DNA of 64,000 nt. It comes from Gracilinema caldarium DSM 7334. GTDB lineage: Bacteria > Spirochaetota > Spirochaetia > Treponematales > Breznakiellaceae. The position numbers and the translations under genes are program-made. The notes beneath the pieces are model-generated. The model did not search any database. It was not told where the DNA came from and saw only the letters and a list, made by a program, of their open reading frames with translations. This document shows, one piece after another, positions 36,030 through 45,168 of this stretch. The stretch's first letter is position 1, and every line of letters starts with the position of its first letter. The DNA is taken from contig NC_015732.1 in NCBI RefSeq assembly GCF_000219725.1, positions 1,612,001-1,676,000 on the forward strand, in the 5' to 3' direction.

Positions 36030-37070
36030 ATGATTAAGATATACAAAGATACCATTGTCTATATTGTTTGTCCTGCCTCTACTGCAACAGGTGGGCCAGA
36101 ATTATTACACCAACTAGCATACCATTTAATAAAACGTGGTATAAATACTTTCATGTATTATTACCCATGCTATACTAATAATCCTATTCATCCTGATTAC
36201 TTACAATATGCTGTACCTTTTACAAATCAAATCATTGACAATGGAAATAATTTATTAATATTTCCAGAATCGTATAAATACATTGCTGTTCCATTGTTAT
36301 ATAAACATATAAGAAAAGCAATGTGGTTTTTAAGTATTGACAATTATTATATTTCAAGATTAAAAAAATTGGATCTTATTACTAGAATAAAAAATAAAAT
36401 AAATTCTATTACTAAAAACGAATTATTTGATATTACATTATTAAGAAAAAGACATTTAAAAAAAATAAATATTCAGAATGATATAATAATTAAATATTCA
36501 GAATTTGTTTTAACGAATTCATTTAGAGGGTTAGATTATTTAACTTCTGTTTTACATAGAGATGTATTTTATCTATCTGAATATATTAACGATTCTTTTT
36601 TTAAAATAAGTGTTGATATAAGAAAAAAGGAAAATATAGTTGTTTATAATCCTAAGAAAGGATTAAAATTTACTAATTATTTAATTAAGAGGGCCAATGG
36701 TATTCAATTTATACCAATAATTAATATGAAAAGAGATGATGTTATTGAATTATTAAAAAGGGCTAAGGTTTATATTGATTTTGGCAATCATCCAGGTAAA
36801 GACAGACTACCAAGAGAAGCAGCTATCATGTATTGTTGTGTAATAACAGGTACTCGCGGCTCTGCCGGAAATTATAAAGATGTGCCTATACCAAGTTCAT
36901 TTAAATTTAATGATAAAAAAGAAAATATAAATCAAATTATCAATACAATAAAACATTGTTTTGATAATTATAATAATATTATTAATAAATATGAATATTA
37001 TAGAAATTTTGTTCGAAATGAAGAATATGAATTTATTCGATCCATTAATTTGATATTTAGAAAAGAGTAA
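36030..37070 (+). CDS. Putative glycosyltransferase
   Basis: 346 aa, ATG at 36030 (no clear RBS; an upstream in-frame ATG would overlap the Wzi-like gene). 'YIVCPASTATGGPELLHQLAYHL' at the N-terminus is the typical acceptor-side glycine-rich loop of GT4-like enzymes; the C-terminal half has 'LPREAAIMYCCVITGTRGSAGNY', which matches nucleotide-sugar-binding regions of GT-B enzymes. No donor specificity can be predicted. Extremely A+T-rich codon use. Confidence 0.6.
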   Translation: MIKIYKDTIVYIVCPASTATGGPELLHQLAYHLIKRGINTFMYYYPCYTNNPIHPDYLQYAVPFTNQIIDNGNNLLIFPESYKYIAVPLLYKHIRKAMWFLSIDNYYISRLKKLDLITRIKNKINSITKNELFDITLLRKRHLKKINIQNDIIIKYSEFVLTNSFRGLDYLTSVLHRDVFYLSEYINDSFFKISVDIRKKENIVVYNPKKGLKFTNYLIKRANGIQFIPIINMKRDDVIELLKRAKVYIDFGNHPGKDRLPREAAIMYCCVITGTRGSAGNYKDVPIPSSFKFNDKKENINQIINTIKHCFDNYNNIINKYEYYRNFVRNEEYEFIRSINLIFRKE

Positions 37071-37076
37071 TAAATA

Positions 37077-38057
37077 ATGAATAAAAAACCATTAATTTCA
37101 ATTATAATTCCTACATACAATCAAGAATATTTAATATCTGATGCTATCGAAAGTGTTTTAATGCAAGATTATGATAATTTTGAAATAATAATTGCTGATG
37201 ATTGTTCTACAGATAATACAAAAAAAATTGTCAATTCATTTACTGATCCACGCATCAAATATTATAAATATTCATCAAACTTAGGAAGAGTGAAAAATTA
37301 TCATAATGCTTTATATAACTTAACTAATGGTGAATGGGTTTTAAATTTAGATGGTGATGATTTTCTCACTGATAATACATATCTAAGTTCTGCAGTTAAT
37401 GCATTAAATTCTTTTAACGATGATAATATAGTATTGATAAGTAGTAACAGACATATTTGCAAACATAATTCTAAACATACAGATTATTTGTCATCAAATG
37501 CTATTAATACAAAACCATATTTATATTCTGGTAATGAATATATTTTATTATTACCAAAACCACCGTTTAGAATATATCATGTCACATCCTTATATAAAAA
37601 GGATTATGCTTTACAAATTGGCTTTTATAATCAAGACATTATTAGTACTGATTTAGACTCATTATATCGTTTAATAGTAAACAAATATATTATTAGAATA
37701 GAATGCAAAACAGCTGCTTGGCGAAGCCATGCAAATAATATTTCTACAAATAAGAATATTATTGACACTATTAATAATTACAACCTTATAGTTAATATTT
37801 ACAACTATATAAAAGTTAATATAAAGAAAAATTATAATTTCAATAGATGGCTTAATAAAAATATTAAAAAAAAATATTATAATGATATTTTAAGCTATTT
37901 AGAAAAGTTTGACCTAAAATCAATTATCATAGTTGATCGATATATTCATAAACATTTTCCAATTGCAAGATTATTAACTTTATTAAATATAAAACTTTAT
38001 TTTAAAATATTTTTTAGTATTATTATTACTTCGCTAAAACGTGTCACTAGGTTATAA
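37077..38057 (+). CDS. GT2-family glycosyltransferase
   Basis: 326 aa. 'LISIIIPTYNQEYLISDAIESVLMQDY' and 'IIIADDCSTDNT' are the GT-A nucleotide-binding motifs, 'VLNLDGDDFL' the DxD-type metal site. The C-terminal 80 residues are Asn/Lys/Ile-rich, with no predicted membrane anchor. Sits 6 bases after the preceding glycosyltransferase. Confidence 0.88.
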   Translation: MNKKPLISIIIPTYNQEYLISDAIESVLMQDYDNFEIIIADDCSTDNTKKIVNSFTDPRIKYYKYSSNLGRVKNYHNALYNLTNGEWVLNLDGDDFLTDNTYLSSAVNALNSFNDDNIVLISSNRHICKHNSKHTDYLSSNAINTKPYLYSGNEYILLLPKPPFRIYHVTSLYKKDYALQIGFYNQDIISTDLDSLYRLIVNKYIIRIECKTAAWRSHANNISTNKNIIDTINNYNLIVNIYNYIKVNIKKNYNFNRWLNKNIKKKYYNDILSYLEKFDLKSIIIVDRYIHKHFPIARLLTLLNIKLYFKIFFSIIITSLKRVTRL

Positions 38058-38345
38058 TAATTTATAGGACTCTCGACATATTTACATTTCATTATATCAT
38101 AAAATTATTAAATTAAGCTTTTTAATAAAATGTATAATCTATATCATTATTACAATTAAAGATCGGTCATGTCTTTTGTGTAAAAATAATCTTTCAGCTT
38201 TTTCAAGCCAGCGCCAGTATTTTTGATAAAGCAAAAGTATTCAGCTCGATAGGTTATTTAAATCTTTTATATATTTAGTTGTTGATAGATTAGGATACTT
38301 ATCTATATAAAATTTCCAAAGGCTAAAACAGTATAGGTATTTTAA
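38058..38345. other. 288-base A+T-rich intergenic gap with coding-like fragments
   Basis: No complete gene. On the minus strand two short frames read like fragments of one protein: 38333-38241 (30 codons, containing 'LWKFYIDKYPNLSTTKYIKD') and, in another frame, about 38240-38140 ('LYQKYWRWLEKAERLFLHK'). The second is not A+T-driven composition, because of its Trp, Arg and Glu content. Possibly the relic of a lost gene on the other strand. The first 100 bases hold only A/T runs. Confidence 0.35.
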
Positions 38346-39509
38346 ATGAATAAATTAAACATTGTTGGACTTTACCTCTATAAAGAGATACGAACTGGTG
38401 GACACAGACGATATATTGAACTAATGGAAGGTCTTGCTTCAAAAGGAAATAATGTAACGATAATTGTAAATAAAGATTTCACTTTTCCTTTTAAATATGT
38501 ACGTTTTATACCCATAGAGGTACAATATAAACAAGGGCAACGCTTTCCTGTTTCTCTTATTTTTAAAAAAGTTTTGCAACGTAATAAAAAAGCAATCTTA
38601 CAACAATGCGTTGATACAGATTGGATACTTATTTTTAGTGAAACTAATATTTTTGCGTCACATTATCTTAAAAAAATTTTGAATGCAAATATTCTTTATG
38701 GACATCGAAGCAATACTGTTCAAGAAGCTCTGCAATATATAAAAGAACATAATGGCAAACCTTTAAAACAAGTTAAATTTGTTTTAAATTTTATAAAATA
38801 CTCTTTTTATGAACATATAATTAGCAGTATTACAAATGCAATTGTATTTCAAAGTATATATGATAAAGAAGATTTTCTTTCAAGAAATAAATCAGCTCGA
38901 AATAAGTCTTTTGTTATTGGTGGACATATAGGTTTACCTAGATATACACAGGAATATCAAAATATCAATACCAGTACACATGTAGAAAAGTTGCTCTTTC
39001 TTGGCACTACTGGCCCACGAAAAGGTTTAAAATATTTACTAGAAGCATTAGTTATTTTATATAATAAAGGATTGCATAATCTATCTTTAAATGTAATTGG
39101 CCCTGGTGATTTAGAGCCTCATACTTCATATTTAAAAGAAAACAATCTTTTAAATATTGTGAAATTTTATGGTCGAATAGATAATCCTTTTCCATATTTG
39201 AAAGAAAATGACTTAATGGTAATACCCTCTCTTTTTGATAGTTATCCTAATACCGTTTTAGAATCTTTACATACTGGTATTCCTGTTATAGCTAGTTCTG
39301 TTGGCGGAATACCAGAAATGTTACAATATCCTGAACTTTTATTTCCACCAGCAGATTCGTATGCCATTGCAGATACAATATATAAAATCGTTACTGATAA
39401 TGAATATTATCGTTATATTCGCCGGCTTTGTGCTCAACGATTACCATTTTTCCATTTTGATTGGGAATTAAAATGGGAAGAAGTGATGAAATCTTATATA
39501 AAGGTGTAA
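38346..39509 (+). CDS. GT4-family glycosyltransferase
   Basis: 387 aa. 'LYKEIRTGGHRRYIELMEGLASKGNNVTIIV' is the N-terminal acceptor loop, 'LLFLGTTGPRKGLKYLLEAL' the donor-domain start and 'SLFDSYPNTVLESLHTGIPVIASSVGGIPEML' the E-x7-E motif of GT4. No signal peptide. It opens the second block of the cluster after a 288-base gap. Confidence 0.88.
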   Translation: MNKLNIVGLYLYKEIRTGGHRRYIELMEGLASKGNNVTIIVNKDFTFPFKYVRFIPIEVQYKQGQRFPVSLIFKKVLQRNKKAILQQCVDTDWILIFSETNIFASHYLKKILNANILYGHRSNTVQEALQYIKEHNGKPLKQVKFVLNFIKYSFYEHIISSITNAIVFQSIYDKEDFLSRNKSARNKSFVIGGHIGLPRYTQEYQNINTSTHVEKLLFLGTTGPRKGLKYLLEALVILYNKGLHNLSLNVIGPGDLEPHTSYLKENNLLNIVKFYGRIDNPFPYLKENDLMVIPSLFDSYPNTVLESLHTGIPVIASSVGGIPEMLQYPELLFPPADSYAIADTIYKIVTDNEYYRYIRRLCAQRLPFFHFDWELKWEEVMKSYIKV

Positions 39510-39515
39510 TTTTTT

Positions 39516-40133
39516 ATGGCAAGATGTAAACCTATTCAAAATCCTCGACAATTATTAGAAAACATGGTTATAATACGAGATATTTTAGTATCTAATAATA
39601 TAAGATGTTTTCTACATTTCGGAACATTATTAGGCGCTATTCGCGAAAAGAATTTTATACCCCATGACGATGATGCTGATTTGGGAGTGTTTATTAATGA
39701 TTTTGATAAAGTAATAGATCTTTTGCCTGTTTTTCTATCACATGGATTTGAATTTAATAGTCAACGATTTGGTCGATTATTACAATTTATTAGAAATGAT
39801 GAACAAGTAGATATCTTTTTTGTTACTCAAACATGGGGACTATTTGGAAAAAAATGGGCTATTGATGAAAGAACAACTGTTCCTTATAAATTTCTTAGTG
39901 ATTTTGAAATAACTAATTTTTTAGGTTATGATTTTTTAATACCTAAACAACCTGAAAGATTAATGAGAAATCTTTATGGAAGAACTTGGCAAATTCCTCT
40001 AAAAAATATACCATCTAGAACTAATCTTTCTTGGAGAATTAAAAAGCTACTATTACATCCAGATAAGATTATTTTTTATATATTTCGTTTCATAAATACC
40101 CAAAAAAGAAAATTATTTAAGAATGGTGGATAG
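39516..40133 (+). CDS. LicD-family phosphotransferase
   Basis: 205 aa. 'FLHFGTLLGAIREKNFIPHDDDADLGV' contains the LicD metal-binding Asp cluster (HDDDAD). LicD proteins transfer phosphocholine or other phospho-alcohols to glycans from CDP-activated donors. Substrate here is unknown. It is followed by a propeller gene with which it is nearly coupled. A+T-rich. Confidence 0.85.
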   Translation: MARCKPIQNPRQLLENMVIIRDILVSNNIRCFLHFGTLLGAIREKNFIPHDDDADLGVFINDFDKVIDLLPVFLSHGFEFNSQRFGRLLQFIRNDEQVDIFFVTQTWGLFGKKWAIDERTTVPYKFLSDFEITNFLGYDFLIPKQPERLMRNLYGRTWQIPLKNIPSRTNLSWRIKKLLLHPDKIIFYIFRFINTQKRKLFKNGG

Positions 40134-40137
40134 ATTT

Positions 40138-41115
40138 ATGAAATTTCATAAATATATTTCTTATTTTTTTAAATTTTATATTTTAACAAAAATTAATCTT
40201 TTATTTTCATTTTTAAGCTCACTAAATATTCCTCATGATATAGATCTTTTAGAATACAATAAACAAATTAAACTTTTAATTCCAACCCCTGAAGGATCTA
40301 AACAAGCAGTACATCCTGATATTATATATGATAGCGAAGCAAAGATACCTTTCATATTAGCCTTTACACCATATCCATTTTCTATTGATAAATATGAAAA
40401 CCCTTGTTTAGTTATATCTTATGATGGATTACATTTCTTTGAAGAACAAAAAGGTATAAATCCTATTGTCCCCCCCCCTTTTTATGATCATAATGATGAT
40501 CCAGATTTATATTATAAAAATGGTAAATGGTATATTCTTTATTTAGAAACTTTAAGACCTAATGCTCAAAATTTGGTATTATTAGAAAGCTTTGACAGAA
40601 TAACATGGACATCACGTATTATATATTCAGCCAATCTTAAAAACCCAAATGATTTTTTTATGCTTTCTCCTTCATTTATAGCTCAAAACGATACGATTAA
40701 TAAAATATTTTTTGTAAATCGTTCAGTATCACCTTATCGTATTGAATATGTTATGCAAACCTCTGGTGAAAATTTTGATTTTTATAAACGTTATCCTGTT
40801 AGTATAGATCTTAATGGTCTTGTCCCATGGCATATTGATATTATTTATGGAAATAACTCATATTACATGTTATTATGCACTGTAAAGAATAATAGAAATA
40901 ATAAAGAGTATTCCCTTTATATAGCAAAAAGTAATGATCTAATATCTTGGACGTTATCACCTAAAATGGTCCTACATAATTCATATAGAGCTTCCGGTTT
41001 TATAAAAAATAACGATATTTTTATTTATTATTCTCGACAACAAGGTCTTTTTAGACCATGGCATATTGGTATATGTCGTTTTAAGCTATCGGAATTTTTT
41101 AAGGAAAATTTATGA
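40138..41115 (+). CDS. Five-bladed propeller protein (GH43/GH130-like)
   Basis: 325 aa. The ATG at 40138 follows GGTGGA; an ATG at 40123 would overlap licD. The repeated 'YENPCLVISYDGLHFFE', 'DDPDLYYKNGKWYILYLE' and 'LLESFDRITWTSRIIY' motifs are those of five-bladed glycoside-hydrolase or phosphorylase propellers. The catalytic set could not be fixed, so activity is uncertain. A tract of nine C (40470-40478) within a very A+T-rich gene is a candidate for slipped-strand frameshifting; the frame is intact here. Confidence 0.7.
   Translation: MKFHKYISYFFKFYILTKINLLFSFLSSLNIPHDIDLLEYNKQIKLLIPTPEGSKQAVHPDIIYDSEAKIPFILAFTPYPFSIDKYENPCLVISYDGLHFFEEQKGINPIVPPPFYDHNDDPDLYYKNGKWYILYLETLRPNAQNLVLLESFDRITWTSRIIYSANLKNPNDFFMLSPSFIAQNDTINKIFFVNRSVSPYRIEYVMQTSGENFDFYKRYPVSIDLNGLVPWHIDIIYGNNSYYMLLCTVKNNRNNKEYSLYIAKSNDLISWTLSPKMVLHNSYRASGFIKNNDIFIYYSRQQGLFRPWHIGICRFKLSEFFKENL
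40470..40478 (+). repeat. Poly-C9 homopolymer inside the propeller gene
   Basis: Nine consecutive C encoding a Pro-Pro-Pro run, in a gene with few other G or C. It is the longest G/C homopolymer I noticed in the window. Tracts of this size cause phase variation in several surface-glycan and outer-membrane genes of pathogens, including Treponema. Confidence 0.8.
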
Positions 41116-42023
41116 ATATAGCAATTATTGTCAATTCCTTCCCATCTTTATCAGAAAAGTTTTTATTAAATCAATTTGCAGGTTTAATTAACGAAAATAT
41201 TAATATCGATATTTATGCTTCTGTTAAATCTAATGACACTCAAGTTCATGATTTATATTATAAATATAATTTTGATAAATATACTTATCAAGTAAATATC
41301 CCTAGATCTTTAAAAGAAAGGCTTAACAAATTACCAAAGATTTTATTGAAAAATATGTTTTATTCTTTAAAAAACACTTTACGTGCCTTTAATTTTATTA
41401 AATATCAACGCGCTGCAAAAAATCTAAAAACATTATATTTTCTTGATGCTTTTCAAGGTAAAAAATACGATATTATTCATTGCCAATTTGGTCAAAATGG
41501 ATTTATTGGTGCATTTCTTAAAGATTGTGGATTTACAAATCGACTTATTGTTACGTTCCATGGATCAGACATAACTGTTTTTCCTAAAAAAGATGGTAAA
41601 AATGTTTATAATTATATGTTCTCTCGAGTTGATGCTGTTACTGCTGGTACTAATTTTACAGCAAAATATATTAGTGAACATGGTTGTCCTAAAGAAAAAA
41701 TATATATAATTCCAGCAGGTGTTTTAATTAATAAACATCATAGTATTAATTTTAAATTAAAAGATGCAAATATTATTCTATCCGTAGGTCGACTTGAAGA
41801 AGTTAAAGGGTTTGAGTATGCTATTAATGCAATTGAGAATATTGTAAACGATTTTCCAAATATCAACTATTTTATTGTTGGTAATGGGTCAAGAAAAGAA
41901 TTATTAAAAAATCTTATTAAAAAACAATATTTAGATAAAAATGTATTTCTTCTTGGTGAAAAAAATGATACAGAAATAGAAGAACTATATAAATCTGCTT
42001 CTATTTTTATAGCCCCCAGTATA
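41112..42023 (+). pseudogene. GT4 glycosyltransferase, 5' fragment, interrupted by an IS element
   Basis: 304 codons up to the insertion. 'IVNSFPSLSEKFLLNQFAGLI' and 'IIHCQFGQNGFIGAFL' are the acceptor domain, 'ILSVGRLEEVKGFEYAINAI' the donor domain. The reading continues five codons into the IS before a stop at 42036. The 3' part resumes at 43679 in frame ('APSI' / 'RATNGSEEGQGL'), so the intact protein would have been about 403 aa. The start overlaps the end of the propeller gene (ATGA-type). Confidence 0.9.
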
Positions 42024-42090
42024 CTTAGGGCTTCCTGAAAAACAAACAACTCTTTACAAAAGAAGCAAATACAGAGATAATCTCAATAAG

Positions 42091-42134
42091 AAGTGCACGG
42101 AAGAAAGGGGTAAGGCCTTAAAAAGCGTGCACTT
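42091..42134 (+). repeat. Subterminal inverted repeat of the IS element
   Basis: AAGTGCACG (42091-42099) and CGTGCACTT (42126-42134) are perfect complements with a 26-base spacer, directly before the transposase RBS (GGGG) and ATG. In an mRNA reading in from outside, the hairpin could limit transposase translation, a known IS self-restraint; that role is inferred. Confidence 0.6.
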
Positions 42135-42149
42135 TACTATGGGGTAACG

Positions 42150-43613
42150 ATGTATAAGGAAAAGGAACAGGTACCTGAGTTTGAAGACTTTTATGTACCC
42201 TTCGGAGGACATTTACGAGAAGATAATCGATGGGTACGATTAGCCGCAATTATTCCATGGGAAGAGATAGAAGCTGAATATAAAAAATGTTTTTCAAAAC
42301 GAATTGGAAGAACAGCCAAGACCGTACGGCTCGCCTTGGGATCATTATTGATAAAAGAGAAATTACAATTAACAGATGAAGAAACGGTAGAAACAATACG
42401 AGAGAACCATTACCTGCAATATTTTTTAGGATATGAATCTTACAAAGATGAAAAACCCTTTGATCCAAGCATGATGGTTCATTTTCGAAAACGGCTTGGA
42501 CCTGATGCAATAGCACAGATAAATGAGTTGATAGCGAAACGGTATCAAGAACAGGTAGAAGCAGAATCTGAAAAAAAACAGAACAAAGAAAACCAAAAGG
42601 ATGACCATGATCATGGAAATCGAGGGCAACTCATTATAGATGCCACGTGCGTCCCCCAGGATATCCGGCATCCCCATGATGTCACTTTATTGGATGAAGC
42701 GCGAAGGAAAACAGAAAAGATAATTGATACGTTATATGAAGCGAGTGAGCTCACCATAAAACCACGAACCTATAGAAAACAGGCCCGTATCAAATATCTC
42801 AATTTTATACGAGGGCGACGAAGAACAAAAAAAGAAATACGCAGAGCGATTCGGACCCAACTCCAATACATACGACGTAATTTACGGACTATCAATGAAT
42901 TACAAAACAAGGTTCCCAGTACAACGTTGAGTGCAAAACAGCGACGTGATCTTATCGTGATACATGAGGTTTACCGGCAACAGGTACAGATGTATAAGGG
43001 AAAGACCCATTCGATATCGGGAAAAATCGTCAGTATCAGTCAACCCCATGTACGACCAATAGCCCGAGGTAAAGCAAAAGCGGCCTTTGAATTCGGAGCA
43101 AAACTATCAGCATCGATGACCGAACACGGGATGATTTTTATAGATCGATTACAATGGGAACCCTATAACGAACAAGAAGATTTGCCAACACAAATAGAAA
43201 AATATAAGAGGCGATGTGGTCGATATCCGGAATCGGTGCATGCCGATAAAATATATCGGACACGAGCAAACCGAGCCTATTGTGAAGCTCGAGGAATACG
43301 ATTGTCTGGACCACCCTTAGGCAGACCGATTAAAGAAACATTAGAGAATAAAAAGATAGTACGACAGCTACGAAAGATTCAAAGACTTGACGAAGCCATT
43401 CGACAAGCGATTGAAGGTGGCTTTGGATATATGAAACGAAAGTTTGGTCTTGGTACAATCTATGAAAAATTACGCGAAACTAGTGAAACAGCAATTATGG
43501 TATGTGTATTGCTGACCAACTGTGAAAAAATCCTGAGGGATCTTTTTATGCGCTTTTTATTTTTACTTGGTTTTAAACCTCATAAATCATATTTGAAAGT
43601 TTTAGTATACTAA
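42150..43613 (+). CDS. DDE transposase, IS1182/IS5 superfamily
   Basis: 487 aa, intact. The N-terminal DUF772-type domain ('LALGSLLIKEKLQLTDEETVETI', 'YLQYFLGYE', 'PSMMVHFRKRLG') is followed by a DDE domain: first Asp in 'IIDATCVPQD', second Asp in 'VHADKIYRTRANRAYCE', and Glu in 'EGGFGYMKRKFGLG'. A highly basic insert (about 195-260) is typical of the IS1182 kind. The frame is complete, so the element could still be active. Confidence 0.9.
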   Translation: MYKEKEQVPEFEDFYVPFGGHLREDNRWVRLAAIIPWEEIEAEYKKCFSKRIGRTAKTVRLALGSLLIKEKLQLTDEETVETIRENHYLQYFLGYESYKDEKPFDPSMMVHFRKRLGPDAIAQINELIAKRYQEQVEAESEKKQNKENQKDDHDHGNRGQLIIDATCVPQDIRHPHDVTLLDEARRKTEKIIDTLYEASELTIKPRTYRKQARIKYLNFIRGRRRTKKEIRRAIRTQLQYIRRNLRTINELQNKVPSTTLSAKQRRDLIVIHEVYRQQVQMYKGKTHSISGKIVSISQPHVRPIARGKAKAAFEFGAKLSASMTEHGMIFIDRLQWEPYNEQEDLPTQIEKYKRRCGRYPESVHADKIYRTRANRAYCEARGIRLSGPPLGRPIKETLENKKIVRQLRKIQRLDEAIRQAIEGGFGYMKRKFGLGTIYEKLRETSETAIMVCVLLTNCEKILRDLFMRFLFLLGFKPHKSYLKVLVY

Positions 43614-43678
43614 ATTAAACCCATTTTAACGTAAAAAAGTTTTGAAATATCATTTTTAGACATTTTCAGTAGGCCCTA

Positions 43679-43978
43679 CGTGCAACAAATGGAAGTGAAG
43701 AAGGACAGGGATTAGTAATTCAAGAAGCTCAATTATATGGAATTCCTGTTATTGCAACCACAACAGGTGGTATTCCAGAAGGAATTATTGACTCAGTTAC
43801 CGGCTTTTTGGTTCCAGAAAAGAACTCAAACGCTATTGCAGAAAAAGTAAGATTACTTTTAACTAACAAAGAACAAAGAGAGATTATGGGAAAAAATGGT
43901 TATAAATTTGTATCAGAAAAATACGATGTTAATATTTTATCAAAAAAAATAGTAGGTATTTATAAATGTCTTCTATAA
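43679..43978 (+). pseudogene. GT4 glycosyltransferase, 3' fragment
   Basis: Continues the gene broken at 42023: 'RATNGSEEGQGLVIQEAQLYGIPVIATTTGGIPEGI' is the donor-binding E-x7-E segment of GT4 enzymes, and the stop is at 43976-43978. No start codon of its own. Joined to the 5' fragment it gives one uninterrupted frame. The last 13 bases overlap the next glycosyltransferase. Confidence 0.88.
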
Positions 43979-45168
43979 CAGTATTTGATATCATAACTAC
44001 TGCACAAGGCGGGAAACGATTACTTGAACATCGTGTTCAAGTAATTAATCAGGATCCTTCATTTATTAATTACATTATATGTCCAAAAAATGATATATTT
44101 ACAGCAGATTTTTATTCAAAAAATATACCTTATATTCAATTTTCTATGACGAGGGGGTTAAACCCCATTTTCACTATTAAAGAAATCATAACTTTTTATA
44201 GATTATTAAAAAAATATAAACCTATAATTGTTCATGCTCATACTTCTAAAGCTGGCGCTGTTTCTCGTATAGCCTGTCGAATTTATAATATGCTTAATAA
44301 AAGTAAAATATATGTTTGTTATCAAGTTCATTCTTTTTATTTTAATACCATATATGGTTTAAAAAGCTATCTTTTTTTATTTATTGAGCGTTACTTATCA
44401 AAATATACTGATTCTTTATTATTTCAAAATAACACTGAATTACAACAAGCTAAAAAATTTAAAATGGACAAGCATGCATTGCTCATTAATATTGGTAATG
44501 GCATTAATTTAAATAATTTTCCTATTCCTAATTCACCAAAAAGTTTACCGACATGGAAAACTGACCATGATAAACCTGTATTAATAATATGTATAGCAAG
44601 AATAGAACCCAAAAAAAATCACAAAATGATTGTTGACACAGTATATTATTTAAAAAATATTCTTACCAAACAATATGGTGAAGTTATTACAAAACATGCT
44701 TTCAAAGTTATTTGTGTTGGTGAAATTGGTGAAACCGATGCAATTAACTATCGTGATAGTTTAGGGCTCCAACATTATATTAATTTTGTAGGTTTAAAAA
44801 ACCATCAAGAAATTATACATTTTTTACAGGAATGTCACATTTCTATATTAACAAGCACAGCAGAAGGAAAACCTAGAGCACTTATTGAATCTATGTGTAT
44901 GGGGCTTCCCTGTGTTGCAACTAACGTTGTAGGAACTGATGAAGTAATTGTGCATAATGAAACTGGTTATCTTATTCCATTACATGATTATCAAGCTTTT
45001 GCTGAAGCAATAAAATTACTAATGGAAAATTCAGAGCTTTATATTAAATTTTCCAAAGCTTCTATTCATCGCGCCATTAAAGAATTTGATGAAGCTATTG
45101 TCATCGACAAGTTAAAAACCATTTACCGCGACAGACCTACTAAAAGCAATCCAAATTTAAACTTCTAA
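43966..45168 (+). CDS. GT4-family glycosyltransferase
   Basis: 400 aa. 'ITVFDIITTAQGGKRLLEHRVQVI' starts the acceptor domain, 'IIVHAHTSKAGAVSRIACRIY' follows the CapM/PglA pattern, and 'LTSTAEGKPRALIESMCMGLPCVATNVVGTDEV' is the donor motif. It overlaps the broken upstream gene by 13 bases and convergently overlaps the next gene by 12 bases. The IS upstream may reduce its transcription. Confidence 0.88.
   Translation: MSSITVFDIITTAQGGKRLLEHRVQVINQDPSFINYIICPKNDIFTADFYSKNIPYIQFSMTRGLNPIFTIKEIITFYRLLKKYKPIIVHAHTSKAGAVSRIACRIYNMLNKSKIYVCYQVHSFYFNTIYGLKSYLFLFIERYLSKYTDSLLFQNNTELQQAKKFKMDKHALLINIGNGINLNNFPIPNSPKSLPTWKTDHDKPVLIICIARIEPKKNHKMIVDTVYYLKNILTKQYGEVITKHAFKVICVGEIGETDAINYRDSLGLQHYINFVGLKNHQEIIHFLQECHISILTSTAEGKPRALIESMCMGLPCVATNVVGTDEVIVHNETGYLIPLHDYQAFAEAIKLLMENSELYIKFSKASIHRAIKEFDEAIVIDKLKTIYRDRPTKSNPNLNF

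Larger units (their letters stand above)
42025..43678 (+). mobile_element. IS1182/IS5-superfamily insertion sequence
   Basis: About 1.65 kb. Imperfect terminal inverted repeats: TAGGGCTTCCTGAAAA at 42026-42041 and, on the other strand, TAGGGCCTACTGAAAA at 43678-43663 (14 of 16). One C on each side (42024, 43679) could be a 1-base duplication; no longer target duplication is visible. Carries one transposase gene and, in front of it, a 9-bp inverted repeat (42091-42134). Splits a glycosyltransferase gene. Confidence 0.88.
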
